Assembly (NCBI GenBank): GCA_050260215.1
Contig: JBLNBU010000066.1
Location: forward strand, 1-21,861
DNA: 21,861 bases
Direction: 5' to 3'
Source: JBLNBU01 sp050260215
GTDB taxonomy: Bacteria; Pseudomonadota; Alphaproteobacteria; Rhodospirillales; Magnetospirillaceae
Shown: positions 14,078 to 21,861 of the stretch, piece after piece
Layout of the letters: every line of letters starts with the position of its first letter
How positions within the stretch are numbered: position 1 is the stretch's first letter
Translations under genes and position numbers: made by a program
The notes under the pieces: generated by a model
Told to the model about the DNA's origin: nothing
The model's database searches: none
What the model saw: only the letters and a program-made list of their open reading frames with translations

Positions 14078-14608
14078 TTACTTCTTCTTGGCGCGCTCGA
14101 TAGCCTGCTGGATCAGCTCGGCGGCCTTGTCGGGGCCGCCCCAGCCGCGCAGCTCGACCCACTTGCCGGGCTCGAGGTCCTTGTAGTGGACGAAGAAGTG
14201 CTCGATCTGGCTGACCAGGATCTTGGGCAGATCCTCGTAGGTGTTCACCCCGTCGTAGAAGGGGTGCAGCTTGGAGTGGGGCACCGCCAGGATCTTCTCG
14301 TCGCGGCCCGACTCGTCTTCCATCATCAGCACGCCGATGGGGCGCGAGCGCAGCACCGCGCCCACCGCCACCGGGATGCGCCCGACCACCATCACGTCGG
14401 TGGGGTCGCCGTCCTCGGACAGGGTGTGGGGGACGAAGCCGTAGTTGCACGGATAGTACATGGCGGTGTTGAGGAACCGGTCCACGTACATGGCGCCCGA
14501 TTCCTTGCAGATCTCGTACTTGACGGGATCGCCGCGCAGCGGGATCTCGACGACCACGTTGATGTCGTGCGGGGGGTTCTTGCCGATGGGGATCTTCTTC
14601 AGGTCCAT
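14078..14608 (-). CDS. ppa: Inorganic pyrophosphatase (family I)
   Basis: This 176-residue soluble enzyme hydrolyses pyrophosphate to phosphate and pulls biosynthetic reactions forward. The family signature EDGDPTDVMV contains D66, D68 and D71, which bind the Mg ions. The flanking YPCNYGFVP, the later KILAVP and the KWVEL near the C-terminus are all standard, and the length is normal. It starts 12 bases after the ald stop, with GGAAG about 9 bases before the ATG, so ald and ppa are probably co-transcribed. A palindromic repeat follows the gene. Confidence 0.98.
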   Translation of the reverse strand: MDLKKIPIGKNPPHDINVVVEIPLRGDPVKYEICKESGAMYVDRFLNTAMYYPCNYGFVPHTLSEDGDPTDVMVVGRIPVAVGAVLRSRPIGVLMMEDESGRDEKILAVPHSKLHPFYDGVNTYEDLPKILVSQIEHFFVHYKDLEPGKWVELRGWGGPDKAAELIQQAIERAKKK

Positions 14609-14620
14609 TATCTTGTCTTC

Positions 14621-15742
14621 CTAGGAACGGGACAGGGCGTCCTCGGGGGCGGTGAAGGGAAACCCGAGGTCGTGGGCGACCGCGGCGTGGGTGACCCGGC
14701 CGCGGTGGACGTTGAGGCCCGCGCGGAAATACGCGTCCTCGGACAGCGCGCGGACGTGGCCCTTGTCGGCCAGCGCCAGCACGAAGGGCAATGTGGCGTT
14801 ATTGAGCGCGAACGCCGAGGTTCGCGCCACCGCGCCGGGCATGTTGGTGACGCAGTAGTGCACCACGCCTTCCTCCACATAGGTGGGGTCGGCATGGGTG
14901 GTCGGCCGCGAGGTCTCGAAGCAGCCGCCCTGGTCGATGGCCACGTCCACCACCACCGAGCCGCGGCGCATGCCCGCCAGCAGCGCGCGGCCCACCAGCT
15001 TGGGCGCGGCGGCGCCCGGGACCAGCACGGCGCCGACCACCAGGTCGGCGTCCAGCACGTGGCGCTCGAGGCGTTCCATGGTGGCGTAGGCGGTCTGGAT
15101 GCGAGCGCCGAACATCTCGTCGATGGCGGCCAGGCGGGGCAGCGACTTGTCCAGCACCACCACCTGGGCACCCATGCCGGCGGCGACCCGCGCCGCGTTG
15201 GTGCCGACGACGCCGCCGCCGATCACCGCCACCCGGGCCGGGGCCACGCCGGGCACGCCGCCCAGCAGCACGCCGGCGCCGCCCTGTTCCTTTTCCAGGC
15301 AGTGGGCGCCGACCTGTACCGACATGCGGCCGGCCACCTCGGACATGGGAGCCAGCAGGGGCAGGCGGCCGTAGAGGTCGGTGACGGTCTCGTAGGCGAT
15401 GGCAATGCAGCCCGACGCCACCAGCGCCTCGGTCTGGCGGCGGTCGGGGGCAAGATGCAGGTAGGTGAACAGCAGCTGGCCTTCGCGCAGCAGCGGGTAT
15501 TCGGCCGGTTGGGGTTCCTTGACCTTGACCACCAGCTCGGCCTCGGCGAACACCTCGGCAGCCGAGCCGACCACGCGCGCGCCGGCCGACAGATAGGCGG
15601 AGTCGTCACAGCCGATGCCGGCGCCGGCGGTGCTTTGCACCACCACCTGGTGGCCGTGGTGCACCAGCTCGCGCACCGACCCCGGGGTCAGCCCGACGCG
15701 GTATTCGTGGGTCTTGATCTCCTTGGGCACGCCGACGCGCAT
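14621..15742 (-). CDS. ald: Alanine dehydrogenase
   Basis: This 373-residue enzyme interconverts L-alanine and pyruvate plus ammonium with NAD(H) and links nitrogen and carbon metabolism in the cytoplasm. The N-terminus MRVGVPKEIKTHEYRV is typical. The pyruvate-binding residues K74 (KVKEPQ) and H95 (TYLHLAPD) are present. The Rossmann motif VIGGGVVGTNAA begins at residue 172, and VDVAIDQGG carries the catalytic Asp. AGGAT lies 8 bases before the ATG. The upstream 100 bases hold a palindrome and two direct repeats that may be regulator sites. ppa follows in the same operon. Confidence 0.97.
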   Translation of the reverse strand: MRVGVPKEIKTHEYRVGLTPGSVRELVHHGHQVVVQSTAGAGIGCDDSAYLSAGARVVGSAAEVFAEAELVVKVKEPQPAEYPLLREGQLLFTYLHLAPDRRQTEALVASGCIAIAYETVTDLYGRLPLLAPMSEVAGRMSVQVGAHCLEKEQGGAGVLLGGVPGVAPARVAVIGGGVVGTNAARVAAGMGAQVVVLDKSLPRLAAIDEMFGARIQTAYATMERLERHVLDADLVVGAVLVPGAAAPKLVGRALLAGMRRGSVVVDVAIDQGGCFETSRPTTHADPTYVEEGVVHYCVTNMPGAVARTSAFALNNATLPFVLALADKGHVRALSEDAYFRAGLNVHRGRVTHAAVAHDLGFPFTAPEDALSRS

Positions 15743-15766
15743 GGCCAATGATCCTGTGAGAACGCT

Positions 15767-15845
15767 TCCAATTGGAGAATGGCGGCTCGCGCCAGCATAT
15801 GCAATATTTTGCGCTGCAGCAATCGACGTTATTGCAGTGCAGCAA
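15767..15845 (-). promoter_or_regulatory. ald upstream control region with direct repeats and palindrome
   Basis: On the minus strand TTGCTGCA occurs twice exactly 23 bases apart (15845-15838 and 15822-15815), about two helical turns. The proximal copy supplies a weak -35 (TTGCTG), with TATGCT 17 bases downstream as a possible -10. The palindrome TCCAATTGGA (15767-15776) lies in the leader. The distal repeat overlaps the 3' end of ampG. An activator such as an Lrp/AsnC-type protein is a reasonable guess, but no regulator gene is adjacent. Confidence 0.4.
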
Positions 15846-17169
15846 CGGGCTGGCGGGCGCGGCGCATCATCCACATCAGCAACACCAGCGCCGGCACCGT
15901 CGCCACCGTGGTGAACAGGTAGAAGTCGACCCAGCCCAGGGCATCGGCCAGCCGGCCGCTGGTCGAGGCGAACAGGGTGCGGCCCACCGCGGTCAGCGAC
16001 GACAGCAGCGCATACTGGGTGGCGGTATAGGCGGCGTTGCACAGGCCCGAGATGTAGGCGACCAGCGCCGCCCCGGCCATGCCGGCGGTCAGGTTCTCGG
16101 CGGCGACGCACAGGGCGAGCGCCGGCACGCTGTGCCCGGCCACCGCCTGGGCCACGTAGAACAGGTTGCCCAGCGACTGCAGCACCCCGAACAGCAGCAG
16201 CGCCCGCATGACGCCCAGTCGCGCCACCAGGGCGCCGCCGATCACCGAGCCGGCAACGGTGGCGGCGAAGCCGAAGATCTTGCTGACCCAGGCGATCTCG
16301 TCGAGCTGGAACCCCAGCTCGATGTAAAGGGTGTTGGCCATGGCGCCGGCCATGGCCTCGCCCAGCTTGTAGCCGATGACGAACAGCAGCACCGCCAGCC
16401 AGCCGGGCCGGGCGATGAAGTCGGCGAAGGGGCAGACAACGGCGCCGTGGAACCAGCCGATGGCGCGGGCCAGGGGACCCTTCAGGTGCGGGCGGGCGGC
16501 CAGGAAGGCGCCGGCGCGCGCCTCGCGCTCGAGGGTGGCTGCGGAAACCTTGACCTCGGGCTCGGGCCCGAAGGCGAACACCAGCATGCCCACCGACACC
16601 AGCGCCGCCATGGTGGCATAGGCGGCGAACCAGCCGGCATGCTGGGCGACGATCAGGGCGCCGGCACCGGCGGCCAGCATGGCGATGCGGTAGCCGGCCT
16701 GCACCGCGCCGGCGCCGGGACCCTGGCGGGCTTCGTCCAGCAGCTCGACCCGATAGGCGTCGATGACGATGTCCTGGCTGGCCGACAGGAAGGCCACCGC
16801 CACCGCGAGCGCCGCCATGGCGCCGAGATCCCGAACGGGGTCGGACGCGCCCAGCGCCAGGATGCAGACCATCAACAGCGCCTGGATCAGCAGCCCCCAG
16901 CCGCGCCGGCGCCCGAACCGGCGGGTCAGCACCGGCAGCTCCAGCCGGTCGATCAGCGGCGACCACAGGAACTTGAACGCATAGGGCGTGCCGACCAGGG
17001 CGAACAGGCCGATGGCGGTGCGCGAGACTCCCTCGCCCTTCAGCCAGGCCGACAGGGTCGAAAAGGTCAGCAAGAGCGGCAGGCCGCTGGAAAAGCCCAG
17101 CAGCAGCACCATCAGCACCCTGGCGTCGAGATAGGCCCTGAAAGCAGAAAGCGGGGATGGTCTGTCCAT
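15829..17169 (-). CDS. ampG: AmpG-type muropeptide permease (MFS)
   Basis: This 446-residue inner-membrane protein has roughly twelve hydrophobic segments and matches AmpG, which imports GlcNAc-anhydroMurNAc and its peptides for peptidoglycan recycling, driven by protons. Features include LLLGFSSGLPLLL and TLSAWLKGEGVSR at the N-terminus, FKFLWSPLIDRL near residues 65-76, FGRRRGW, SQDIVIDAYRVELL (about 130-143) and YATQYALLSS-like sequence (AYTATQYALLSS) in the C-terminal half. AGGA lies 7 bases before the ATG. The gene is between ompA-family and ald genes on the same strand. No ampC beta-lactamase or ampR is nearby, so a link to resistance is not shown. Confidence 0.92.
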   Translation of the reverse strand: MDRPSPLSAFRAYLDARVLMVLLLGFSSGLPLLLTFSTLSAWLKGEGVSRTAIGLFALVGTPYAFKFLWSPLIDRLELPVLTRRFGRRRGWGLLIQALLMVCILALGASDPVRDLGAMAALAVAVAFLSASQDIVIDAYRVELLDEARQGPGAGAVQAGYRIAMLAAGAGALIVAQHAGWFAAYATMAALVSVGMLVFAFGPEPEVKVSAATLEREARAGAFLAARPHLKGPLARAIGWFHGAVVCPFADFIARPGWLAVLLFVIGYKLGEAMAGAMANTLYIELGFQLDEIAWVSKIFGFAATVAGSVIGGALVARLGVMRALLLFGVLQSLGNLFYVAQAVAGHSVPALALCVAAENLTAGMAGAALVAYISGLCNAAYTATQYALLSSLTAVGRTLFASTSGRLADALGWVDFYLFTTVATVPALVLLMWMMRRARQPVAALQ

Positions 17170-17190
17170 CCCCGCATCCTAGCGCCAAAT

Positions 17191-17211
17191 CGGGTTTGAT
17201 TCGTTAACCCG
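17191..17211 (-). terminator. Possible weak terminator after the ompA-family gene
   Basis: On the minus strand CGGGTT and AACCCG form a 6-bp stem with a 9-base loop, followed by ATTTGG. The stem is short and the T-run poor, so the ompA-family transcript may partly read into ampG. Confidence 0.3.
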
Positions 17212-17227
17212 GACAGCAACCCGCCGA

Positions 17228-18328
17228 TTACGACGACGGTCCCGGCAGGACGATCTCGACCCGGCGGTTGCGGGCCTCGCGCACGCCGTCGCGGGTCGGC
17301 ACCAGGGGCTCGCGCTCGCCCATGGCGTAGACGGCGATCTGGCCGGCGGGCAGGCCCATGGTCACCATGTAGTCGCGCACGGCCTCGGCGCGGCGCTGCG
17401 ACAGGGCCATGTTGTAGGCGTCCGAGCCGACGCGGTCGGTATGGCCGGTCACCGAGATGCGGGTGGGGCCGCCGGCCTTGGCGGTGGCCACCGCCTGGGT
17501 CAGGATGCCCTTGGCGGTGCCGTCGAGCGAGGCGCTGTTGAAGCCGAAGTTGACGGTGAAGGTGCGCTGGGCGGACGCCTGTGCGACCGCAGGGGCGGCC
17601 GCCACCGTCTTGGCCGCCGCCGGCACCACCGGAGCGACGGGCTTGGGCGGCGGCGCCGCGGCGGTCTGGGTCGCCGGCTTGCCGAACTTGTAGGTGAAGC
17701 CCAGCATCACCGCGTGGTCGTGGTATTCCACCGTCATCGGATAGCGGTCGCTGGGGTCGCGGACCTTGACGTCGGCGGTGGCGAAATAGCGGTAGTCGGC
17801 CTTGACCGCCCAGTTGCTGTTGATGTCGTAGGCCACGCCGGCAATGCCCTGGTAGGCAGGCTGCCAGTCGCCGCCGTTGCTGAAGACGGTGTTGCCGCTG
17901 TTGGTGACGCGGCCGGTGTTGACCAGCGCGTAGCCGGCGCCGACGCCCACATACGGGTGCCACTTGTACTTGGGCAGGAACTCGTAGAGGCCGTTGACCA
18001 TGAAGTCGAGGGCGTTGACGGTGCCGCTGCCCTGGGCGGCGGTCAGCTTCTCGCCGGTGGCCTTGTTGACCTCGTTGGTGCGCCAGCCGATTTCGCCTTC
18101 GACCTTCCACTGGCCCCAGTTGCCCGGCGCGAACGCATAACCGCCCTGGGCCGCGGCGCCATAGCCGAACCCGTACTCGACGTTGTACGTCTGGCTGCTG
18201 CCGGTGGCGACGCCGTTCTGCAGATAGCTGCCGCCGGCCTCGAGGCCGGCATACCACTCAGCGTGGGCGAGGGTCGGCAGGCAGGCTGCAACGACGGCCA
18301 CCGCGCCCAGGATGATCGAACGGCGCAT
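17228..18328 (-). CDS. OmpA-family outer membrane protein
   Basis: This 366-residue protein has a clear signal peptide (residues 1-23, cleavage after AHA) and an N-terminal eight-stranded-type beta-barrel region (about 24-200) with alternating aromatic patterns and GVGAGYALV. An Ala/Pro-rich linker (about 208-245) and a C-terminal OmpA-like peptidoglycan-binding domain follow. In that domain TGHTDRVGSDAYN contains D298, and R313 lies 15 residues later in SQRRAEAV; these are the two residues that hold the DAP side chain in OmpA domains. The protein should tie the outer membrane to murein. AAAGGG lies about 8 bases before the ATG. The gene diverges from the HD-GYP regulator with 184 bases between. 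Confidence 0.93.
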   Translation of the reverse strand: MRRSIILGAVAVVAACLPTLAHAEWYAGLEAGGSYLQNGVATGSSQTYNVEYGFGYGAAAQGGYAFAPGNWGQWKVEGEIGWRTNEVNKATGEKLTAAQGSGTVNALDFMVNGLYEFLPKYKWHPYVGVGAGYALVNTGRVTNSGNTVFSNGGDWQPAYQGIAGVAYDINSNWAVKADYRYFATADVKVRDPSDRYPMTVEYHDHAVMLGFTYKFGKPATQTAAAPPPKPVAPVVPAAAKTVAAAPAVAQASAQRTFTVNFGFNSASLDGTAKGILTQAVATAKAGGPTRISVTGHTDRVGSDAYNMALSQRRAEAVRDYMVTMGLPAGQIAVYAMGEREPLVPTRDGVREARNRRVEIVLPGPSS

Positions 18329-18456
18329 GACGAAACCCTTTCGGACTATCTCCTTTGGGGCTTACCACTACGCTATTCGTCTTGGGGTTACAAGTCGCAC
18401 CTTCGGCCCGCCGGGGAGCGGAACACCCCTAGCCATCCGCATCAGTGTGCAGCGGC

Positions 18457-18479
18457 CGGCACCCCGGTGTATAGTGCCG
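18457..18479 (+). promoter_or_regulatory. Possible -10 of the HD-GYP gene inside an inverted repeat
   Basis: TATAGT (18470-18475) resembles a -10 box and lies 37 bases before the ATG at 18513. It is enclosed by CGGCAC (18457-18462) and GTGCCG (18474-18479), a perfect 6-bp inverted repeat. No good -35 is seen, so the promoter may need an activator or another sigma factor. Confidence 0.35.
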
Positions 18480-18512
18480 CCCGTTCCAGTTGTCCGATCG
18501 GTTTGGGGGCCG

Positions 18513-19655
18513 ATGTCCACGTCCGAGTCCGTTGCGACGGCGCCGCACGATGCTGCGGCAGCACGAACCACCGTCGCCTTGATCGACCCGGTGCCGCAGC
18601 GGCGCGACCAGCTCGTCTCGGCGCTGACCTCGTTCTACGAGGTGGCCGAGTATGCCGACATCGAGACCGCGGTGGGCATGACCCTGACCGCGCCGGCGGC
18701 GGTGGTGGTCGACGAGAAGGTCGCCCATCCCAGCGGCCGCGAACCGCTGCGCTGGCTGAAAAGCCAGGTGATGTTCAAGGACGCGCCCCTGCTGTTGTGC
18801 GTCACCCCCGACCGCCCTGACGGCGGCCCGACCAACCCCCGCGCCGCCGACGCGCTGCTGGACAAGCCGTTCCGCCGCTCGGACCTGTTGGGCGCCCTGT
18901 CCAACCTGGTCAACAAGCAGGTCGAGGACGAGTGGGTGATGCTGTCCGAGCAGCCCCAGAAGGCGCTGCGCGAGACCCTGGCCGCCTTCAACGGCATTTC
19001 CGACCTGATCGAAAAGGGCGAGCCGCTGTCCTATGACAGCCTGCGCGATTCGTGCCAGCCGCTGCTGTCCTCGGTGGCCGAATCCAGCTACCGCGAGCTG
19101 CTGCAGGCGGTGCGCGGCCACGACAATTATTCGTTCGTCCACTCGCTCAGGGTGGCCACGGTGCTGGCGCTGTTCGGCTACACCATCGGGCTCAAGGACG
19201 AGGCGCTGATGATCCTGGCCACCGGCGGGCTGGTCCACGACATCGGCAAGATGTCGATCCCGTTCGAGATCCTCAACAAGCCCGGCGAGCTCAAGCCCGA
19301 CGAGCGCCGGCTGATGCAGGGCCATGTGGGCGCCACCGTGCTGTACCTGAAGAAGCACTCGGACGTGCCGCGCGGCGTCGCCACCATCGCCGGCCAGCAT
19401 CACGAGCGCCTGGACGGCAGCGGCTATCCCCGCAAGCTGGTGGCCAACCAGCTCAACGACCTGGCGCGCATGGCGGGCATCGTCGACGTGTTCGTGGCCC
19501 TGACCGACCGCCGCCCGTACCGCGCGCCGCTGACCCCGGCGGCGGCGCTGGCCGTGATGGGCGACGAGATGGGCACCCAGCTCGACCAGCGCCTGCTCAA
19601 GCTGTTCCGCGAGATGCTGCTCGACTCCGCCGGCGGCGCCTGGGCGGCGCAGTAG
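18513..19655 (+). CDS. HD-GYP response regulator (predicted c-di-GMP phosphodiesterase)
   Basis: This 380-residue protein joins a receiver-like domain (about 19-135) to an HD-GYP domain (about 185-375). The HD-GYP part is complete in its key motifs: H210, HDIGK at 242-246, HHERLDGSGYP at 296-306 and the later DVFVALTDRRPYR. It should therefore hydrolyse c-di-GMP in the cytoplasm. In the receiver, D67 and K118 (LDKPF) have the right spacing for the phosphoacceptor and the conserved Lys, but the acidic pair is reduced to D25-P26, so phosphorylation is uncertain. No histidine kinase is adjacent. The ATG 18513 follows GGGGG; the frame is open further upstream without similarity. It converges with the ftsH paralogue, with 4 bases between stops. 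Confidence 0.9.
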   Translation: MSTSESVATAPHDAAAARTTVALIDPVPQRRDQLVSALTSFYEVAEYADIETAVGMTLTAPAAVVVDEKVAHPSGREPLRWLKSQVMFKDAPLLLCVTPDRPDGGPTNPRAADALLDKPFRRSDLLGALSNLVNKQVEDEWVMLSEQPQKALRETLAAFNGISDLIEKGEPLSYDSLRDSCQPLLSSVAESSYRELLQAVRGHDNYSFVHSLRVATVLALFGYTIGLKDEALMILATGGLVHDIGKMSIPFEILNKPGELKPDERRLMQGHVGATVLYLKKHSDVPRGVATIAGQHHERLDGSGYPRKLVANQLNDLARMAGIVDVFVALTDRRPYRAPLTPAAALAVMGDEMGTQLDQRLLKLFREMLLDSAGGAWAAQ

Positions 19656-19659
19656 GCGG

Positions 19660-21519
19660 TCACTCGGCCGCGGTGAAGGCGGCCGCGTCCAGGCCGGCCG
19701 GGTGCAGCATGGCCTGCCTGGAAATCTCGCCGATCTCGGCGCCGGTCAGCGATTCCTTTTCGAGCAGGGCGGTGGCGACCGCTTCCAGCTGGGCGCGGTG
19801 GGTCTTGAGGATGGCCAGGGCCTTCATGCGGCCCTCGGCGACCAGGGCGCGGATCTCGGCGTCGATCTCGCGCGACGTGTCGTCGGCGCGCATCCCCTCG
19901 GGGCCATACGGGTCCACATGGGTACCCGAGAAGGCGACCATGCCGAGCCGCTCGCTCATGCCCCACTCCATCACCATCTTCCGCGCGATGCGCGTCGCCA
20001 TCTGGATGTCGCCGCTGGCGCCCGTCGACACGTCGTCGGCGCCGAACGCCAATTCCTCGGCGGCGCGCCCGCCCATGGCCACCGCCAGGTCGGCCTTCAG
20101 CTTGGAACGGCGCAGCGCCGGGCTGTCGTTGGCGGGCAGGCGCACCACCATGCCCAGCGCCTGGCCGCGCGGCACGATGGTCGCCTTGTGGATGGGGTCG
20201 GACGCCGGCATGTGCAGGGCGACCACGGCGTGGCCGGCCTCATGCCAGGCGGTGAGCTGGCGGTCTTCCTCGCTCATCACACTGACCCGCTCGGTGCCCA
20301 TCAGGATGCGGTCCTTGGCCGCCTCGAAGTCGACGGCGCTGATGCGCTGGCGGCCGCCGCGGGCGGCGATGATCGCCGCCTCGTTGGCCAGGTGCGACAG
20401 CTGGGCGCCGGAAAAGCCCGGGGTGCCGCGGGCGACCACGTGCAGGTCGACGTCGGCGCCCAGCGGCAGCTTGGCGGTGTGCACGCCCAAGATCCGCTCG
20501 CGGCCCGACAGGTCGGGGACCTGCAGCACGATGTGGCGCGAGAAGCGGCCGGGACGCATCAGCGCCTCGTCCAGGATGTCGGGGCGGTTGGTGGCGGCGA
20601 TCACCACCACGCCGGAATTGGGCTTGAACCCGTCCATCTCGACCAAGAGCTGATTCAGCGTCTGCTCGCGCTCCTCGTGGGCGCCCTTGGCATTGGCGCC
20701 CGAGCGGCTGCGGCCGACGGCGTCGATCTCGTCGATGAACAGGATGCAGGGCGCCTTCTTCTTGGCGTTGGCGAACATCTTGCGCACCCGGCCGGCGCCG
20801 ACGCCGACGAACATCTCGACGAAATCCGAGCCCGAGATCGAGAAGAACGGCACGCCTGCCTCGCCGGCCACCGCGCGGGCCATCATGGTCTTGCCGGTGC
20901 CGGGCGGGCCGCTCATCAGCACGCCGGTGGGCACCCGCGCGCCCAGTCGGGTGAAGCGCTGCGGATCCTTGAGGAACTCGACCACCTCCATCAGCTCCAG
21001 CTTCTCGTTGTCGCAGCCGGCGACGTCGGCGAAGCGCACGGTGCTTTCCGAGGGCGCGTGCAAGGTGGCGCGCCCACCGCCGAAGCCCCTTTTCAGCCAG
21101 AAGAACCAGATGCCGGCCGCCACCGCCGCCAGCACCGCCAGGTTGCCCAGCACCGCCAGGGCGGTCTCGCCGGTCAGGCCGCCATCGGGGGTGGGCTCGG
21201 GGTGGAAGGCCACGCCAACACCCGCCGCTGCCGCCTCGTCGGCCAGCTTGGCCACCACGGCCGGCGGCACGGTCGCCCGGTGCAGGGTGCCGGCCTTGTC
21301 CTTGATCTCGGCGACGCCCTGGCTCCAGAAGCCCAAGCCCGCCGCATCGGACGCGGCGATCAGCCCGCGCAGGTCGGAATAGGTGGCTTCCTTGACCGTC
21401 GGTTCGGCCGATTGGGCGGCAAGCCCGCGGGCCAAGGGGTAGGTGGCGGCGCCGGCCAGCACCAGGGCCACCAGGGCCGATAGCGCTGCGATCAGGGTCC
21501 GTCTGCTCACGATCCGCAT
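19660..21519 (-). CDS. ftsH: FtsH-type membrane ATP-dependent zinc metalloprotease
   Basis: This 619-residue protein has the FtsH plan: a membrane segment (about 8-30), a periplasmic domain of ~90 residues, a second membrane segment (about 120-142), an AAA+ domain and an M41 protease domain. Walker A is GPPGTGKT (204-211), Walker B CILFIDEID (258-266), the arginine-finger region is ATNRPDILDEALMRPGRF (309-326), and the zinc site is HEAGH (426-430) with D504 in SGDIQMAT. It should unfold and degrade membrane and cytosolic proteins. Unlike the usual GVGASRVR it has GVGAGRVR, and it lacks hflK/C or tilS neighbours, so it may be a second FtsH. The Shine-Dalgarno AGGGA touches the ATG at 21519; a GTG at 21510 has it at 9 bases and may be the real start. 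Confidence 0.93.
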   Translation of the reverse strand: MRIVSRRTLIAALSALVALVLAGAATYPLARGLAAQSAEPTVKEATYSDLRGLIAASDAAGLGFWSQGVAEIKDKAGTLHRATVPPAVVAKLADEAAAAGVGVAFHPEPTPDGGLTGETALAVLGNLAVLAAVAAGIWFFWLKRGFGGGRATLHAPSESTVRFADVAGCDNEKLELMEVVEFLKDPQRFTRLGARVPTGVLMSGPPGTGKTMMARAVAGEAGVPFFSISGSDFVEMFVGVGAGRVRKMFANAKKKAPCILFIDEIDAVGRSRSGANAKGAHEEREQTLNQLLVEMDGFKPNSGVVVIAATNRPDILDEALMRPGRFSRHIVLQVPDLSGRERILGVHTAKLPLGADVDLHVVARGTPGFSGAQLSHLANEAAIIAARGGRQRISAVDFEAAKDRILMGTERVSVMSEEDRQLTAWHEAGHAVVALHMPASDPIHKATIVPRGQALGMVVRLPANDSPALRRSKLKADLAVAMGGRAAEELAFGADDVSTGASGDIQMATRIARKMVMEWGMSERLGMVAFSGTHVDPYGPEGMRADDTSREIDAEIRALVAEGRMKALAILKTHRAQLEAVATALLEKESLTGAEIGEISRQAMLHPAGLDAAAFTAAE

Positions 21520-21594
21520 TCCCTAGCTCTGTGGAGGTACGCCGGGCAGGGTAATGCTTTCTTCACCCTCGGTGGGACGCGCAGAAGGGGTGGA

Positions 21595-21861
21595 TCAGGG
21601 CAGGACGGCGATGGGGCGGGTGGCCTTGGCGGCCAGTTTCTGGGCCAGGGATTTGAGGCTGGGCCTGCCGCTGACGGCGAAGCTTCGCCGGCTGGCGACC
21701 AACAAGTCGACCTCGGGCGAGCGGGCGCGCGCGATCAGTTCGGCGGTGGGGTCGGCGCCCACCACCTGGAAGGCGGCGCCGTCCAGCCCGGCGGCGGCGG
21801 CGGCGAACTGGGCCTGGGCGGCGCGGGCCTGTTCCTCCTGCTCGGCGTGGATGTAGTCGAG
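21595..21861 (-). CDS. Universal-stress-like protein, C-terminal part (5' end outside window)
   Basis: The last 88 residues of a minus-strand gene entering from beyond the window, starting in frame at LDYIHAEQ. The stretch GADPTAELIARARSPEVDLLVASRRS followed by SLAQKLAAKATRPIAVLP follows the pattern of the UspA C-terminal half (a VDLLV strand, then a helix, then PIAVL). The ATP-binding G-2x-G-9x-G motif is not clear, and Ser/Arg-rich SRRSFAVSGRPS stands in its place. Assignment rests on this partial pattern only. The stop TGA is at 21595-21597, 75 bases before the ftsH start on the same strand, so co-transcription is possible. Confidence 0.6.
   Translation of the reverse strand, partial: LDYIHAEQEEQARAAQAQFAAAAAGLDGAAFQVVGADPTAELIARARSPEVDLLVASRRSFAVSGRPSLKSLAQKLAAKATRPIAVLP

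Noticed and set aside
14621..17188. 855-codon minus-strand frame running through ampG antisense-phase sequence into ald
   Set aside because: Only the last 373 codons are ald; the upstream part is the wrong frame of ampG and shows no stop by base composition.
18355..18391. Imperfect direct repeat TTGGGG(C)TTAC, 27 bases apart, between ompA and the HD-GYP gene
   Set aside because: Short, differs by a base insertion, and is not placed relative to any good promoter; chance is likely.
19702..21483. 593-codon plus-strand frame opposite ftsH
   Set aside because: ftsH motifs on the minus strand are unmistakable; the antisense frame has low-complexity His/Gly/Ala content and no family pattern.

Overview
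The window reads as a chromosomal housekeeping segment of a very GC-rich alphaproteobacterium. A Magnetospirillum/Rhodospirillum-like member of the Rhodospirillales is the best fit. The grounds are the argH–lipoprotein–lysA–TIGR02302 cluster, CarD, a 7Fe FdxA ferredoxin, an intracellular PHB depolymerase, and aerobic-type CobB (cobalamin) glutaminase sequence. This placement comes from family recognition, not from a search. I see no IS element, phage gene, CRISPR array, tRNA or rRNA. There are 22 protein genes, two of them cut by the window ends, and no gene-free stretch longer than 300 bases. The longest gap is 5697-5971, between carD and fdxA.

Layout. Positions 1-2948, plus strand: the 3' end of cobB, then phaZ (PHB depolymerase), a YcgN-type cysteine-cluster gene that begins inside phaZ, and a YgjP-type HExxH metalloprotein. 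A short DUF1178-like zinc-ribbon gene (minus) and a membrane-anchored Bax-type glucosaminidase (plus) diverge from a 135-base promoter region at 3188-3322. Positions 4291-7632, minus strand, in transcription order: terC-family membrane protein, TerB-like protein, fdxA (followed by a clear intrinsic terminator), carD, and a metallophosphatase-fold protein that has lost most of its metal ligands. Positions 7815-13418, minus strand: the tightly packed series argH, lptM-like lipoprotein, lysA, TIGR02302/DUF4175 and S4-domain RNA-binding protein, with a 4-base overlap and gaps of 2 to 21 bases. A tlpA-like thioredoxin gene diverges from argH.

Positions 14078-18328, minus strand: ompA-family porin, ampG, ald and ppa in transcription order, with ald-ppa spaced as one operon. 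Positions 18513-21861: an HD-GYP response regulator (plus) converges with an ftsH paralogue (minus), and the end of a universal-stress-like gene follows.

Themes. Cell-envelope and murein functions recur: Bax-type hydrolase, AmpG, OmpA, a possible LptM, and LysA, which makes lysine from the murein precursor meso-DAP. Arginine and lysine biosynthesis share one transcription unit. The most unusual points are the probable pseudo-phosphatase, the 125-base phaZ/ycgN overlap, a structured fdxA-carD intergenic region with a perfect 12-base inverted repeat, and two related copies of a palindromic repeat. I found no convincing undescribed multi-gene system.
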